64,000 nucleotides of DNA from Winogradskya consettensis (GTDB taxonomy: Bacteria; Actinomycetota; Actinomycetes; Mycobacteriales; Micromonosporaceae), in NCBI RefSeq assembly GCF_018332715.1, contig NZ_BOQP01000017.1, positions 186,001 to 250,000 on the forward strand, read 5' to 3'. This document shows, piece after piece, positions 17,990 to 26,401 of this stretch; position 1 is the stretch's first letter, and each line of letters starts with the position of its first letter. The notes beneath the pieces are model-generated. The model saw nothing but the letters and a program-made list of their open reading frames with translations. It did not search any database and was not told the origin of the DNA. A program made the translations under genes and the position numbers.

Positions 17990-19051
17990 TCAATGGATCG
18001 TGCGCAGGTCCAGGCTGTGCCGCACGAAGGTCTCCAGGTTGCCGGTGGACCAGGACAGGACACCATTTCGGTACGCGATCTGGCCGGCGTCCGGGCTCAC
18101 CTGCACCGTACGGTGGGTCGCGATCTCGTACATCAGCAGCTCGGCATTGCCGGTGAGCTCGGAGTTCGCATCGATCCGCACGAAGATCTCGAACTTCCCC
18201 AGCGGCGCGACGTCCACGATCTCCGTATTCGCGGTGTCCCCCGCGACGTCGACCCGGGCACTGCCATCGGGACGCATCAGCTCGATCCTGCTGAAGCCGT
18301 CCTCGTCCAGCGACACCACCTGACACCACGTCGGACTGCAATCGGTTGCCGCTTTGCGCGTCGTCTTGACCTTGACGTCCTGCCCCGTAACGACGTTACG
18401 CAGGGTGGTCGCGCCGGTGGTGCTGGTCGCGCCGTCCACCAACCAGGGCCAGCCGGTGAACCGCCACGAACCGGGCTCCGGGCGCACCTCCACGGGCCCT
18501 CCCGCAAGCGCGACCGACCGTACTTCCGTGGTGTCGCGCGGGCCGCTCGCCACCCAGCGGAACCGGCCGTCGGCAATGACCAGGTCGTTGTCGGAGCGGT
18601 AGAACCTTGCCAGGCCGGTGTCCGCGGTGACCTGCCGGACCGCGCCGGTCTTCAGGTCGGCCGTCCACAGCTGCAGGCCGCCCTTGTCCGTGCGCTCGAA
18701 CCAGCCGAGGGTGCCGCCGGCGACCGTCACGCTCTGGAATGACGGGTTCGCGGTGCTGGGGAGGGTGCGGAGGACTTTCTCGGTTTTAGTCCGGATCAGG
18801 AGGCGTAGTGACTTGTTGTCGGGGGTGGGTGCGGTGCCGACCGAGGTGTTCGCGTCGAGGAACAGGGTCGGTTCGTAGGGGGTTTTGTCCGGCAGGGTTG
18901 CTGGGAGTGCGGCTTTGCTTGCTGTCGGCCAGGCTACGGACAGGGGCGCCGGGGCGCCGGTCTTGCCCTGCGCGGCGGGCGGCAGGGCCAGGAGCAGGGA
19001 TCCCGCTGCCAGGGCGGAGATCAGTCCCGCGTATGCCCGCACTCGTTCCAC
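17990..19051 (-). CDS. Secreted beta-propeller-like protein of unknown function
   Basis: About 353 residues from GTG 19051. A signal peptide is visible (VRAYAGLISALAAGSLLLAL, cleavage probably after the Ala-rich AAQG). The rest is made of repeated short strand motifs such as GGTLGWFERTDKGGLQLWTA and NDLVIADGRFRWVASG, which look like blades of a TolB/WD40-type propeller. Two cysteines occur in DCSPTWCQVV. It converges with the exonuclease gene, the stop codons being about one base apart. No enzymatic motif was recognised. Confidence 0.65.
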   Translation of the reverse strand: MERVRAYAGLISALAAGSLLLALPPAAQGKTGAPAPLSVAWPTASKAALPATLPDKTPYEPTLFLDANTSVGTAPTPDNKSLRLLIRTKTEKVLRTLPSTANPSFQSVTVAGGTLGWFERTDKGGLQLWTADLKTGAVRQVTADTGLARFYRSDNDLVIADGRFRWVASGPRDTTEVRSVALAGGPVEVRPEPGSWRFTGWPWLVDGATSTTGATTLRNVVTGQDVKVKTTRKAATDCSPTWCQVVSLDEDGFSRIELMRPDGSARVDVAGDTANTEIVDVAPLGKFEIFVRIDANSELTGNAELLMYEIATHRTVQVSPDAGQIAYRNGVLSWSTGNLETFVRHSLDLRTIH

Positions 19052-19501
19052 ACCGTATTGATACGCGCCCGAGGCTTCTTCGGTTGAGCCGGGGCCCACT
19101 CGGTCTTGGTCATCCTAGGAGGCTGGGTCACTTCTTGTGGCGCTCTGCCCTGGCTAGGTCGCCTGCGGCGACGCGTCTTGTTTCAGGCGTGGCTGGGGCA
19201 GCGCCGCTGCAGGGCCGGGCCGGGTTCGTGTCGCGACCGGGCCGGGTTCGTGTCGCGACCGGGCCGGGTTCGTGTCGCGGCCGGGCCGGGTTCGTGTCGC
19301 GGCCGGGCCGGGTTCGTGTCGCGGCCGGGCCGGGTTCGTGTCGCGGCCGGGCCGGGTTCGTGTCGCGGCAGGGCTGAGCCGGGCCGGGCCGCGGCAGGGC
19401 CGGGTTTGGGGCCGGGTCGCGGCACGACCCGCCGACCCGCCGACCCGCCGACCCGGGCAGACGGCACGACTCATCGGCTACGACACCGCCGCCACGTCCG
19501 G
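19052..19501. other. Repeat-bearing intergenic segment
   Basis: No gene is supported. Open frames here are products of the tandem array. It holds the 22-bp array and, at about 19430-19460, a short triple repeat of an 8-bp unit containing GACCCGCC. It lies 3' of the response-regulator gene and 5' of the secreted protein gene. Confidence 0.6.
19217..19370. repeat. Tandem array, 22-bp unit, seven copies
   Basis: Seven head-to-tail units start at 19217, 19239, 19261, 19283, 19305, 19327 and 19349. Each contains GGGTTCGTGTCGCG. Copies differ mainly at one A/G position, so the array is recent and homogeneous. Confidence 0.92.
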
Positions 19502-20359
19502 TTACTCCTGGGGAGTGTGCAAGCTGTCTGCGCCGGGAGTGGTCTCCTCGCCGGTGCGGGTGGAGTCGGCGCCGGGGTCGATCCGGTAGCCCTCGCCGGG
19601 CACCGTGGCGATCAGCCAGGGGGTGCCGAGTCGTTTGCGCAGGGCCGAGATGGTGACCTTGACGGCGTTGGCGAGCGGGTCGGCGTCGGCGCCCCAGGCG
19701 CGATCCAGGAGCTCGCCGGCGGGGACCGCGTCCCCTTCGGCGGCGACGAGGATCTCGAGCACGGCGAACTGCCGGCGGGTGAGCGCGATACGGCGCCCGT
19801 CACGGACGGCCTCACGGTGGAACGGGTCCAGTCGCAGACCGGCGGTCTCGCGGACCGGGGGCCGCACCGGCGTGCGTTCGCTGTCGAGTGCCCGCAGCCG
19901 CAGCACGAGCTCGGCGACGTCGAACGGTTTGACGAGCTCGGACGATGCGGCAAGCCCGGACGATGCGGCAAGCCCGGACCGCCCGGCAGGCACCGACGGA
20001 TCGCCAGGCCCCGACGAGTCGTCAGGCCCCGACGAGTCGTCAGGCCCCAATGAATCGTCAGGCCCGGACGGATCGGCGGCAGGCAGCGGCGATGCCGCGA
20101 GTTCGGACGGGTCGGTGAGCATGAGGTACGGGATGCCGGTGCCGGAGGCGGTGATTCGCTGGGCGATCTCGTCGCCGGAGGGGCCTCGGGTGCCGCGGGT
20201 GTTCCGGTCGAGGACTGCGAGGTCGTAGAGGTTGACGCTCAGCAGTTCCAGGGCGCGGGCGCCGTCGCCGGCGATGTCGGCCTCGATCGCCTCCAGTCGC
20301 AGGCCTTCACGAACGGTTTCGGCAAGGTCGGAATCGTCTTCCACGATCAGCACGCGCAT
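19502..20359 (-). CDS. OmpR-type response regulator with a low-complexity insert in the receiver
   Basis: 285 residues. The receiver begins MRVLIVEDDSDLAETVREGL and the phospho-acceptor Asp is in LAVLDRN. The conserved beta-4 Thr is in PYLMLTD and the beta-5 Lys in ELVKPFDVAELVLRLRAL. Between those two elements, where a few residues are normal, lies an insert of about 50 residues rich in Ser, Gly, Pro and Asp (SGPDDSSGP repeats). The C-terminal winged helix ends VKVTISALRKRLG and PGEGYRID. No sensor kinase gene is adjacent, so it may be an orphan. The insert is encoded by 18-bp DNA repeats and may impair phosphorylation-dependent switching. Confidence 0.85.
   Translation of the reverse strand: MRVLIVEDDSDLAETVREGLRLEAIEADIAGDGARALELLSVNLYDLAVLDRNTRGTRGPSGDEIAQRITASGTGIPYLMLTDPSELAASPLPAADPSGPDDSLGPDDSSGPDDSSGPGDPSVPAGRSGLAASSGLAASSELVKPFDVAELVLRLRALDSERTPVRPPVRETAGLRLDPFHREAVRDGRRIALTRRQFAVLEILVAAEGDAVPAGELLDRAWGADADPLANAVKVTISALRKRLGTPWLIATVPGEGYRIDPGADSTRTGEETTPGADSLHTPQE
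19938..20075. repeat. 18-bp coding repeats inside the response-regulator gene
   Basis: Direct repeats of 18 bp, for example three diverging copies containing GAGTCGTCAGGCCCC and two of GATGCGGCAAGCCCGG, encode the Ser/Pro/Asp-rich insert. The period is a multiple of three, so expansions keep the frame. Confidence 0.75.
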
Positions 20360-20649
20360 GCCGTCAGCCTAGGGGGCCAGGTGGGCACTGGACGCAGGCC
20401 GGGTGGGGCGAAACGTTCCGGTTGGGCGGGCGGGAGGCGTCGGGCGGGCGCGTGGAGGTTGAGTTGCCCAGCGTTACAACGATGGTGCTCGCTGTGACTG
20501 CGAGCGGAGGAATGAGTTTTGTTCGGTTCAATAACTTGCGGCGTTTGACATCAATCGCCGCAGAATTGTGCATGGGTGGTCTTGATCGCGCCGCATCCGG
20601 CCTCACGATGCCCTGCGGTTCCGGGCACCCGGCGCGAGCGGCTTTCAGG
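20360..20649. other. Intergenic stretch without gene
   Basis: It lies between the 5' end of the response-regulator gene and the 3' end of the broken HAD gene. Part of it (20460-20580) is noticeably AT-rich. No convincing promoter pair or gene was found. Confidence 0.4.
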
Positions 20650-21308
20650 TTACTTCAGGATTATGGCTTTCAGGTCGTGCAAGGTTTTGATGCGATGGGT
20701 GGCCTGGGAGAAGTCATGTGTTCTGGTGAACTCGTTGTGGACGATGGCGCAGTCGATGCCGGCTGCCACTGCTGAGTTCAGGCCTCGGGAGGAGTCCTCT
20801 ACGACCAGGGTTTCCTTTCTAGTGGCGCCGAAGCGGTTCAGGCCGGCCAGGTAGGGCTCGGGGTGCGGTTTGGCGTGGTTGTAGTCCTCGCGGACCAGGA
20901 TGAAGTCCATGAATTGCGTGATGTGGCGGTTCTGGTGGATCAGGTCGAAGTCCGCGCGCTTTGCGGTCGTGACGATGGCCATGCGGGCGTGGGGTGCGAG
21001 TTCGGCGAGGGCGTCGGTGACGCCGTCGATCTCGATGGGTTCCGTTCTCAGGTATTGCTGGTAATAGTCGTCGCGTACCGCTCGGGCCCTGCTGATTGTC
21101 CGGTCGTCGACGCCGGCCGCTCTGGCTTGGGCCCACGTGCCCGATCCCCGGTTCATGTCCCGGACGTACCGGTCCTTGTCCAGGGTTATGCCGATGTCCG
21201 CCAGGGCTTTTTCGCCGGCCCGGTAATACCAGAGTTCGGTGTCCACCAGCACACCGTCGTGGTCGAAGAGCCGTCGTGGTCGAAGAGTAGGTACTTCCTG
21301 CCCGGCAC
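20650..21308 (-). pseudogene. HAD-family hydrolase broken by a 17-bp tandem duplication
   Basis: From GTG 21308 the frame reads PGRKYLLFDHDG, the start of a HAD phosphatase with its nucleophile Asp. Then CTCTTCGACCACGACGG (17 bp) occurs twice in tandem (21254-21287), which shifts the frame. After the duplication the family sequence resumes as VLVDTELWYYRAGEKAL with later motifs IVTTAKRADFD and ETLVVEDSSRGLNSAVAAGI. A protein from GTG 21252 (200 residues) would lack the DxD nucleophile and be catalytically dead. Removing one copy restores an ordinary phosphoglycolate-phosphatase-like enzyme of about 213 residues. Confidence 0.85.
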
Positions 21309-21317
21309 CGATCCATT

Positions 21318-21485
21318 TTAGAGCAGCGACTGGACCAGGAAGACGGGCCAGATCAGGGCTTTGAGGACGCCGAGAAGGGCCGGCCAGAAGGCGTTGGCTT
21401 CGGTGAGGTAGTGGATCAGGGCGCCGATGAGGCCGAGACCGTAAACGACGTCTCCCCCACCGCGGGGGGTGTTCCAGGAGCGCAT
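21318..21485 (-). CDS. Small membrane protein (55 aa)
   Basis: Starts at ATG 21485: RSWNTPRGGGDVVYGLGLIG, then ALIHYLTEANAFWPALLG and VLKALIWPVFLVQSLL. It has two short hydrophobic segments flanking a loop, and the pattern VYGLGLIGALIHYL...FW...LKALIWPVFLV recurs in small uncharacterised bacterial proteins. Its 5' end overlaps the 3' end of the S9 peptidase frame by 70 bp in another frame on the same strand. Function unknown. Confidence 0.65.
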   Translation of the reverse strand: MRSWNTPRGGGDVVYGLGLIGALIHYLTEANAFWPALLGVLKALIWPVFLVQSLL

Positions 21486-23287
21486 GGGGGGCCTTTCGGG
21501 GACAGGTGGGTGGCGAGGAAGCGTTCTACGGCGGTGTAGTAGGTCTGGCGGTTGTGGGGGCGGGACAGGCCGTGGCCCTCGTCGGGGAAGAGCAGGTATT
21601 CGTGGGGCAGGCCCTTGGTGCGGAGGGCTTCGACGATCTGTTCCGCTTCGGAGCGGGGGACGCGGACGTCGTTGGCGCCCTGGGCGATCAGGATGGGAAT
21701 GGTGATGTCGTCGATGCGGGACAGCGGGGAACGGGCCCACAGCATGTCCGCGTCGAGAGCGGGGTCGCCCACCTGGGCGTGCATGAAGGCGGTGACGGGG
21801 GTTCGGTAGGGGGCGCCGGCGGCGAGCATGGTCAGCAGGCTCGACGGGCCGCACAGGTCGATGGCGCAGGCGAAGACGTCAGGTGTGAAGGCCGCTCCGA
21901 CCAGGGCCGCGTAGCCGCCGTACGAGCAGCCCATGATCGCCACCCGGGCCGGGTCGATCGCGCCGGTCGTGGTCAGGTGGGTGACCGCGTCGAGCAGGTC
22001 GGTGTGCATGGCGGCGCCCCATTGCCGGGCGCCGAGGTTGCGGAAGTGTTTGCCGTAACCGGTGGAGCCGCGATAGTTGACCTGGATGCAGGCGTAGCCG
22101 CGGTTGGCCAGGAGCTGGGCCTCCTCGTCGAAGCCGAAGAAGTTGCGCGACCAGGGGCCGCCGTGCACGTTGACGACCGCGGGCACCGGGCCGGGGCGGC
22201 TCAAGGGCCAGGTCACATAGCCGTGCACGGGTACGCCGTCCCGCGCGGTGAACGTGAACGGTTCCATCCGCGCGAGCTCGTACGCGTCGAGCGCCGGCTG
22301 GTGGTTGAACAGGTACGTCAGGACCGAGGTCGCGGGGTCGTAGACGTAGTAGAGCAGCGGGCCCGCGCCCGTCACGGCGGTGATCGTCCAGACGGGGGCG
22401 GCGCGGTCGGCGTACACCTCGGCGTCGAGGTTGTGCAGTGCTGTTCTGATGCGGTCGAGGTCCTCGGCGTAGGTGTCGTCGAGGAAGACCCGCTCGTCGC
22501 GGTCGCCGGCGAAGATGACCGCCTGGGGGACGCCCGTCTCCGGGTTGACCTCGACCTGGCGGATGTCGTGGACGGGGTGCCCGGCCAGCAGGGTGTGGGT
22601 GCCGGTGGCCACGTCGACGGCGAAGAGGCGGCTGGCGTTGGCACCGATAGACGACTGCAGGTAGTACGTGCTGCTGTCGGCGGAGAAGCCCAGGACGCGG
22701 GTGGTCATGACGTCCTCGTAGGGCACCTCGAGGACGGTGTCGTCGACGTGGATCGTCAGGCTGCCGTCCGGGTGCATGCAGGTGCCGCCGCGCACGTTCA
22801 GGTCGGCGTCGATGATCCAGCTCAGGTATCCCGGGTTCGCCGCCACCTCGGTGAGTTCGGCGGTGGCCAGGTCGAGGCGGTAGACGTCGTGCAGATTCGG
22901 GCTGTTGCTGTTGAGTCCGAGCAGGATCGTGCCCGGGTGGCGGCGGTTGTGCGTGAGGATGCGGGCCTGGACGCCGTCGAACGGGGTCGCGCAGCGTTCC
23001 GCGCCGGTCGCGAGGTCGACCAGGTAAAGCCGCCAGCTCTCGTCGCCGTCCCGGTCGCGCAGGTGGAACAGGGTGCGGCCGTCGTGACACACGCCGAAGA
23101 GCCGGATGCCGCGGCCGCGGTCGTGGGTCACCGGGGTCGCCGCGCCGGGGTTGCCGACCGGTGCTGTCCAGACGTTCATCACACCGTCGTGGGGGGCGAG
23201 GAAGAACAGGCTGCGGCCGTCCGGGGAGACCTCGGGTTTCAGGTACGCCGGGTTGCCGAACAGCACCTCGTGCGGGATCACTGTCAT
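21416..23287 (-). CDS. S9-family (prolyl-oligopeptidase type) serine peptidase of the RiPP operon
   Basis: 623 residues. The N-terminal ~350 residues form a beta-propeller and the C-terminal part an alpha/beta hydrolase. Catalytic Ser is in MGCSYGGYAAL, Asp in ANDVRVPRSEAE and His in DEGHGLSRP. It is the last gene of the minus-strand RiPP operon, joined to the FAD gene by an ATGA overlap. In RiPP clusters such peptidases may trim leader fragments; that role is inferred. The last ~28 residues (from SPKGPP) read through the start of the next small gene, and similar enzymes usually end near ERFLATHL, so a stop codon may have been lost. Confidence 0.85.
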   Translation of the reverse strand: MTVIPHEVLFGNPAYLKPEVSPDGRSLFFLAPHDGVMNVWTAPVGNPGAATPVTHDRGRGIRLFGVCHDGRTLFHLRDRDGDESWRLYLVDLATGAERCATPFDGVQARILTHNRRHPGTILLGLNSNSPNLHDVYRLDLATAELTEVAANPGYLSWIIDADLNVRGGTCMHPDGSLTIHVDDTVLEVPYEDVMTTRVLGFSADSSTYYLQSSIGANASRLFAVDVATGTHTLLAGHPVHDIRQVEVNPETGVPQAVIFAGDRDERVFLDDTYAEDLDRIRTALHNLDAEVYADRAAPVWTITAVTGAGPLLYYVYDPATSVLTYLFNHQPALDAYELARMEPFTFTARDGVPVHGYVTWPLSRPGPVPAVVNVHGGPWSRNFFGFDEEAQLLANRGYACIQVNYRGSTGYGKHFRNLGARQWGAAMHTDLLDAVTHLTTTGAIDPARVAIMGCSYGGYAALVGAAFTPDVFACAIDLCGPSSLLTMLAAGAPYRTPVTAFMHAQVGDPALDADMLWARSPLSRIDDITIPILIAQGANDVRVPRSEAEQIVEALRTKGLPHEYLLFPDEGHGLSRPHNRQTYYTAVERFLATHLSPKGPPCAPGTPPAVGETSFTVSASSAP

Positions 23288-24606
23288 GTCGCCCTCCGCG
23301 TTGCTGAGTACCAGTCGCCGAGCCGGGGGAACTGTGCCACCGCGTCACCGGTGCTGAGCAGCGGCGGCGGGTTTCCTGCGAGCGGCGCGAAGCCACCGGG
23401 GGCCGGGTCGAGCAGGGTCTGGTTGCGGAAGAGCTCGCCGATCAGCGCCGGGCTGCCGAGCAGGGACCGGCCGATCAGGGCCCGCAGCGGCGCCGGGACC
23501 GTGGCGGGGGCCGGGTCGTCCTTCGCCACGGCCATCCGCCAGGCCCGGTCCGCCTCCGCCGCGACGGCCTCCTGCAGTGCCGGGGCCGCGTGCAGGCCGT
23601 GCTCGGCCAGCGCACCGTCCAGCCGCAGGGCGCTGAGCGCGGCCACCGACATGCCGAGCGAGTAGACCGGGTTCGTGGCCACCAGCGCGTCGCCGAGGAC
23701 GAGAAAACCCCCGGTGCGGCGGCGTTCGAAGTGGCGACGGTGATTGGCGGTCGCGCGGTACGGGCGTGGAGTGCCGATCGGGCGCGCGCCGGCCAGTACG
23801 TCCGCGACGATCGGCGAGCCCAGAGCGGCCAGGCACGCCGCGAAGCCGGCCGCGTCCACGGGTGGGATGTTGCCCCGCGTGCCGGTCAGGGTGACGATCC
23901 AGCGGCCCCGCTCGATCGGGAACAGGGTCGCGCCGTGACCCTCGCGGCCCGCGGTCGTCCGGGGGTGCAGCATGATCGCGGGCATGCCCCGGCTGAGCCC
24001 TGCCGGGGCCTGATAGACCCGGGTGGAGTACGCGAGCCCGCAGTCCACAACGCTCTCCTCGACCCCGGGCAGCCAGCGCCGAGCCGGGGAGCGCCGCCCG
24101 GTCGCGTCGACGACCAGGTCCGCGGGGATCTCCTCGGCCCGCCCGTCCGGCCCGGCGACGACGACTCCCGTCACCCGATCCCCGGTCGTGGTGAGGCGCA
24201 GCGCCCGGTGCCCCTCCCGGACGGTCACCCGCGGATCCGCCAGGGCCCGGCCGCGGACGACGTGGTCGAGCAGCCACCGGCTGCACGAGATCGCGAACGC
24301 GCCGGTCTCGTGGCGGCGGAACCAGCCCTCCGCGCTGAGGATGAGGGCGTCGCCGGTCAGCCCGCGTCGGTGCGCGCCCGCCGCCAGCAGCGCGGCGACC
24401 GTGCCGGGGATCAGCTCGTCGAGCGCCCGCGCTCCCCCGGTCACCAGCACGTGGTTGTGGTGGGCCTGCGGCACCCCGGGCCGCGCTCCCGGGGTCTGCG
24501 GGTAGCGGCCGCTCTCGATCACGGTCACGGCATCCGCGTGACCCGCGAGCACCCGGGCCGCCAGCACCCCGGCGAACCCGCCCCCGAGCACGACCGCCGA
24601 GGTCAT
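23284..24606 (-). CDS. FAD-dependent oxidoreductase/monooxygenase of the RiPP operon
   Basis: 440 residues. The dinucleotide motif is AVVLGGGFAGVLAARVLAGH at the N-terminus and the second FAD site is GGFLVLGDALVATNPVYSLG, the layout of aromatic hydroxylase/halogenase-like flavoproteins. The WxWxIP motif of tryptophan halogenases is absent, so halogenation is unlikely. It overlaps PqqD upstream and S9 downstream by ATGA junctions. A peptide-tailoring oxidation, perhaps of the single core Trp or of Cys-derived rings, is inferred from its position. Confidence 0.78.
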   Translation of the reverse strand: MTSAVVLGGGFAGVLAARVLAGHADAVTVIESGRYPQTPGARPGVPQAHHNHVLVTGGARALDELIPGTVAALLAAGAHRRGLTGDALILSAEGWFRRHETGAFAISCSRWLLDHVVRGRALADPRVTVREGHRALRLTTTGDRVTGVVVAGPDGRAEEIPADLVVDATGRRSPARRWLPGVEESVVDCGLAYSTRVYQAPAGLSRGMPAIMLHPRTTAGREGHGATLFPIERGRWIVTLTGTRGNIPPVDAAGFAACLAALGSPIVADVLAGARPIGTPRPYRATANHRRHFERRRTGGFLVLGDALVATNPVYSLGMSVAALSALRLDGALAEHGLHAAPALQEAVAAEADRAWRMAVAKDDPAPATVPAPLRALIGRSLLGSPALIGELFRNQTLLDPAPGGFAPLAGNPPPLLSTGDAVAQFPRLGDWYSATRRAT

Positions 24607-24881
24607 GAGGGTTGCTCCTCCAGCAGGCCCTGCGTCAGCATCGAGGAAACGAAGGTCTGGACCTCGGTGCGGATGCGGGCGGCGATCGCGGCGTTGCCGC
24701 CGGCGAAGAGCAGCGCGAGCCGGGAGCCGACCGATGCCGGGTCGCCGCCGTCGGCGAGGAGGACCCAGATCTGGGCGGCGGTGGCGTTCAACGTACGGAA
24801 ATCGCCGGTCTCGGTGTGGTAGAGCGAGACGCCGTCGGCCGTCTCGTTCCAGATGACGGATTCACTGATGTGCAGGGACAC
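24603..24881 (-). CDS. PqqD-like RiPP recognition element
   Basis: 92 residues matching the stand-alone PqqD fold: a beta-hairpin WNETADGVSLYHTETGDFRT, then LNATAAQIWVLLADG and a three-helix part ending SSMLTQGLLEEQ. PqqD proteins bind precursor leaders and present them to radical SAM enzymes. GTG 24881 overlaps the end of the radical SAM gene by 20 bp and has GAGGAGG seven nt upstream. The two products are expected to work as a pair. Confidence 0.88.
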   Translation of the reverse strand: MSLHISESVIWNETADGVSLYHTETGDFRTLNATAAQIWVLLADGGDPASVGSRLALLFAGGNAAIAARIRTEVQTFVSSMLTQGLLEEQPS

Positions 24882-26337
24882 TGCCCGACCTCCTCGGTAC
24901 CGGCATGATGGGGATCAGCGCGCCGGTGCGGATCACCGGCGGCGGCTTGGGGACATAGGTCTTCCACTGGTCGTACGCCTCGTGCACGGCACCGCCGCCG
25001 ACCATCCGCGGGACGGTCATCGCCTCGTCGTCCGCGGCGATCTCGGCGCGGCTGACCCCGGACTCCTGCCACAGCTGGGTGACCACGCCGTGGCGCAGGA
25101 TGCGGCAGAAGTGCCGGTCGTTGCGCCGCAGGTCGCCGGAGAGCGACATGTGCGTCGCCCGGCAGCCGCCCCCGCAGTTCGACTTGATGTAGCACTTCGC
25201 GCAGTCCTCGTGGAACTCGCCGCCGAAGACCGTGCTCCTGCGCATCGCCGCGAGCACCGGGCTGGCGAAGATGTCCGCCAGCGGCTGGGTGCGGATGTTG
25301 CCGGCGTGCTCGGCCTTGCCGGTGACCAGCTTGCAGGGGTAGATGTCGCCGAGCGAGTTGATGTAGATCTCGTTGCCGCCCATGCCGCAGTTGCCGCTGA
25401 CCGAGCAGGGGCTCACCGGGCGCGGGCCGTCCGGGCGCAGCGTGCCGGCGATCGGTGAGGTCCAGACCAGCTGCTGCACCCGCAGGTGGTCGTTCCAGCC
25501 GAAGTCGTAGTTGTCGCTCGCACCGCGGCCGATCTCGTTGTGGTTCATCAGCCGCACGCTGTGCACGTCCAGGCCCTGGATGAACTCCGCGAACTTCTCC
25601 AGCTCGCCGATGCTGTCGGAGGTGACGATGTGGTTGATGCGCGGTGTCACCCCCGCGTCGTTGAGCATCCGCAACGCCTTGTGGGTCTTGGCGAACGTGC
25701 CCTTGCCCCGGGTCTTGTCATGGGTCTCGGCGGTGCTGCCGTCCACGCTGACCGTGACCGAGTTGAACAGCTCGGCGAAGCGCCGCGCGATCTGCGGGGT
25801 ACGGATCATCGTCGCATTGGTGATCACGTTGGCCAGCAGTCCCTGGGCCCGGGCGTGCGCGACGATCTCGAAGAGGTCCTTGCGCAGCATCGGTTCACCG
25901 CCGGTGAAGACGATGGTCTTCGCGCCGAACTCGGCGATCTGGGTGACCAGGTCGAGGGACTCGGCGGTGGTCAGCTCGTTCGGCAGGCACTTCTCCGAGG
26001 AGGCATAGCAGTACGGGCAGCGCAGGTTGCACCCGTCGGTGATCGCGTAGTACGCCATGTTGAGCGGCGACTCGTTGGCCGTGATCGTGGGCCGGTGCCC
26101 GTTGTAGTAGACGATCCAGCTGAGGATGAACTTGGCGAGGGCCTTCTCGGTCTCCTGCGCGGCCTCCAGCGGCGCCCCGGTGGCCAGCGCCTCGAGCACC
26201 CGGAATTCCGCCGGCGTCAGGACGCAGCGGGCGCCGACCGCCGGGTTGATCACGAGGTGGTCCTCGCCGTGCACGAAGTACGTCAGGTCCTTCGGCACGT
26301 CGAACAATGAGCGATTGCGAACCAGATGCCCGCGCAT
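24862..26337 (-). CDS. Radical SAM-SPASM peptide maturase
   Basis: 491 residues. Residues 1-85 precede the barrel and may aid leader binding. The 4Fe-4S SAM motif is CNLRCPYC (C103, C107, C110), with the GGE motif in IVFTGGEPMLRKD. The C-terminal SPASM part has cysteines in PCSVSGNCGMGGNEIYINSL, DIYPCKL and CAKCYIKSNCGGGC for auxiliary clusters. Such enzymes make thioether or C-C crosslinks in peptides. ATG 26337 is set by AAGGAGA five nt before it. It follows the precursor gene and a strong hairpin, and is coupled to PqqD. The bond it makes cannot be predicted; the core's two Cys and one Trp are candidates. Confidence 0.9.
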   Translation of the reverse strand: MRGHLVRNRSLFDVPKDLTYFVHGEDHLVINPAVGARCVLTPAEFRVLEALATGAPLEAAQETEKALAKFILSWIVYYNGHRPTITANESPLNMAYYAITDGCNLRCPYCYASSEKCLPNELTTAESLDLVTQIAEFGAKTIVFTGGEPMLRKDLFEIVAHARAQGLLANVITNATMIRTPQIARRFAELFNSVTVSVDGSTAETHDKTRGKGTFAKTHKALRMLNDAGVTPRINHIVTSDSIGELEKFAEFIQGLDVHSVRLMNHNEIGRGASDNYDFGWNDHLRVQQLVWTSPIAGTLRPDGPRPVSPCSVSGNCGMGGNEIYINSLGDIYPCKLVTGKAEHAGNIRTQPLADIFASPVLAAMRRSTVFGGEFHEDCAKCYIKSNCGGGCRATHMSLSGDLRRNDRHFCRILRHGVVTQLWQESGVSRAEIAADDEAMTVPRMVGGGAVHEAYDQWKTYVPKPPPVIRTGALIPIMPVPRRSGSVPAHQ

Positions 26338-26358
26338 GATGTCTCCTTCGCCGGTTCG

Positions 26359-26390
26359 GCGCCGGCGTGGCCCGCTGGCCACGCCGGCGC
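26359..26390 (-). terminator. Strong hairpin between precursor and radical SAM gene
   Basis: GCGCCGGCGTGGC (26359-26371) pairs perfectly with GCCACGCCGGCGC (26378-26390): a 13-bp GC-rich stem and a 6-nt loop. It starts 12 bp downstream of the precursor stop codon. RiPP operons often carry such attenuators or 3'-protecting hairpins here so that precursor exceeds enzymes. Confidence 0.75.
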
Positions 26391-26401
26391 ACGGGGTGGA
26401 G

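Noticed and set aside
19106..20053. Plus-strand gene through the 22-bp array and the response-regulator region
   Set aside because: The reading frame is open only because of repeats and antisense composition; the minus-strand OmpR-type protein is clear.
23284..24606. Flavin-dependent tryptophan halogenase
   Set aside because: The FAD motifs fit the wider superfamily, but the WxWxIP halogenase motif and the catalytic lysine context are not visible.
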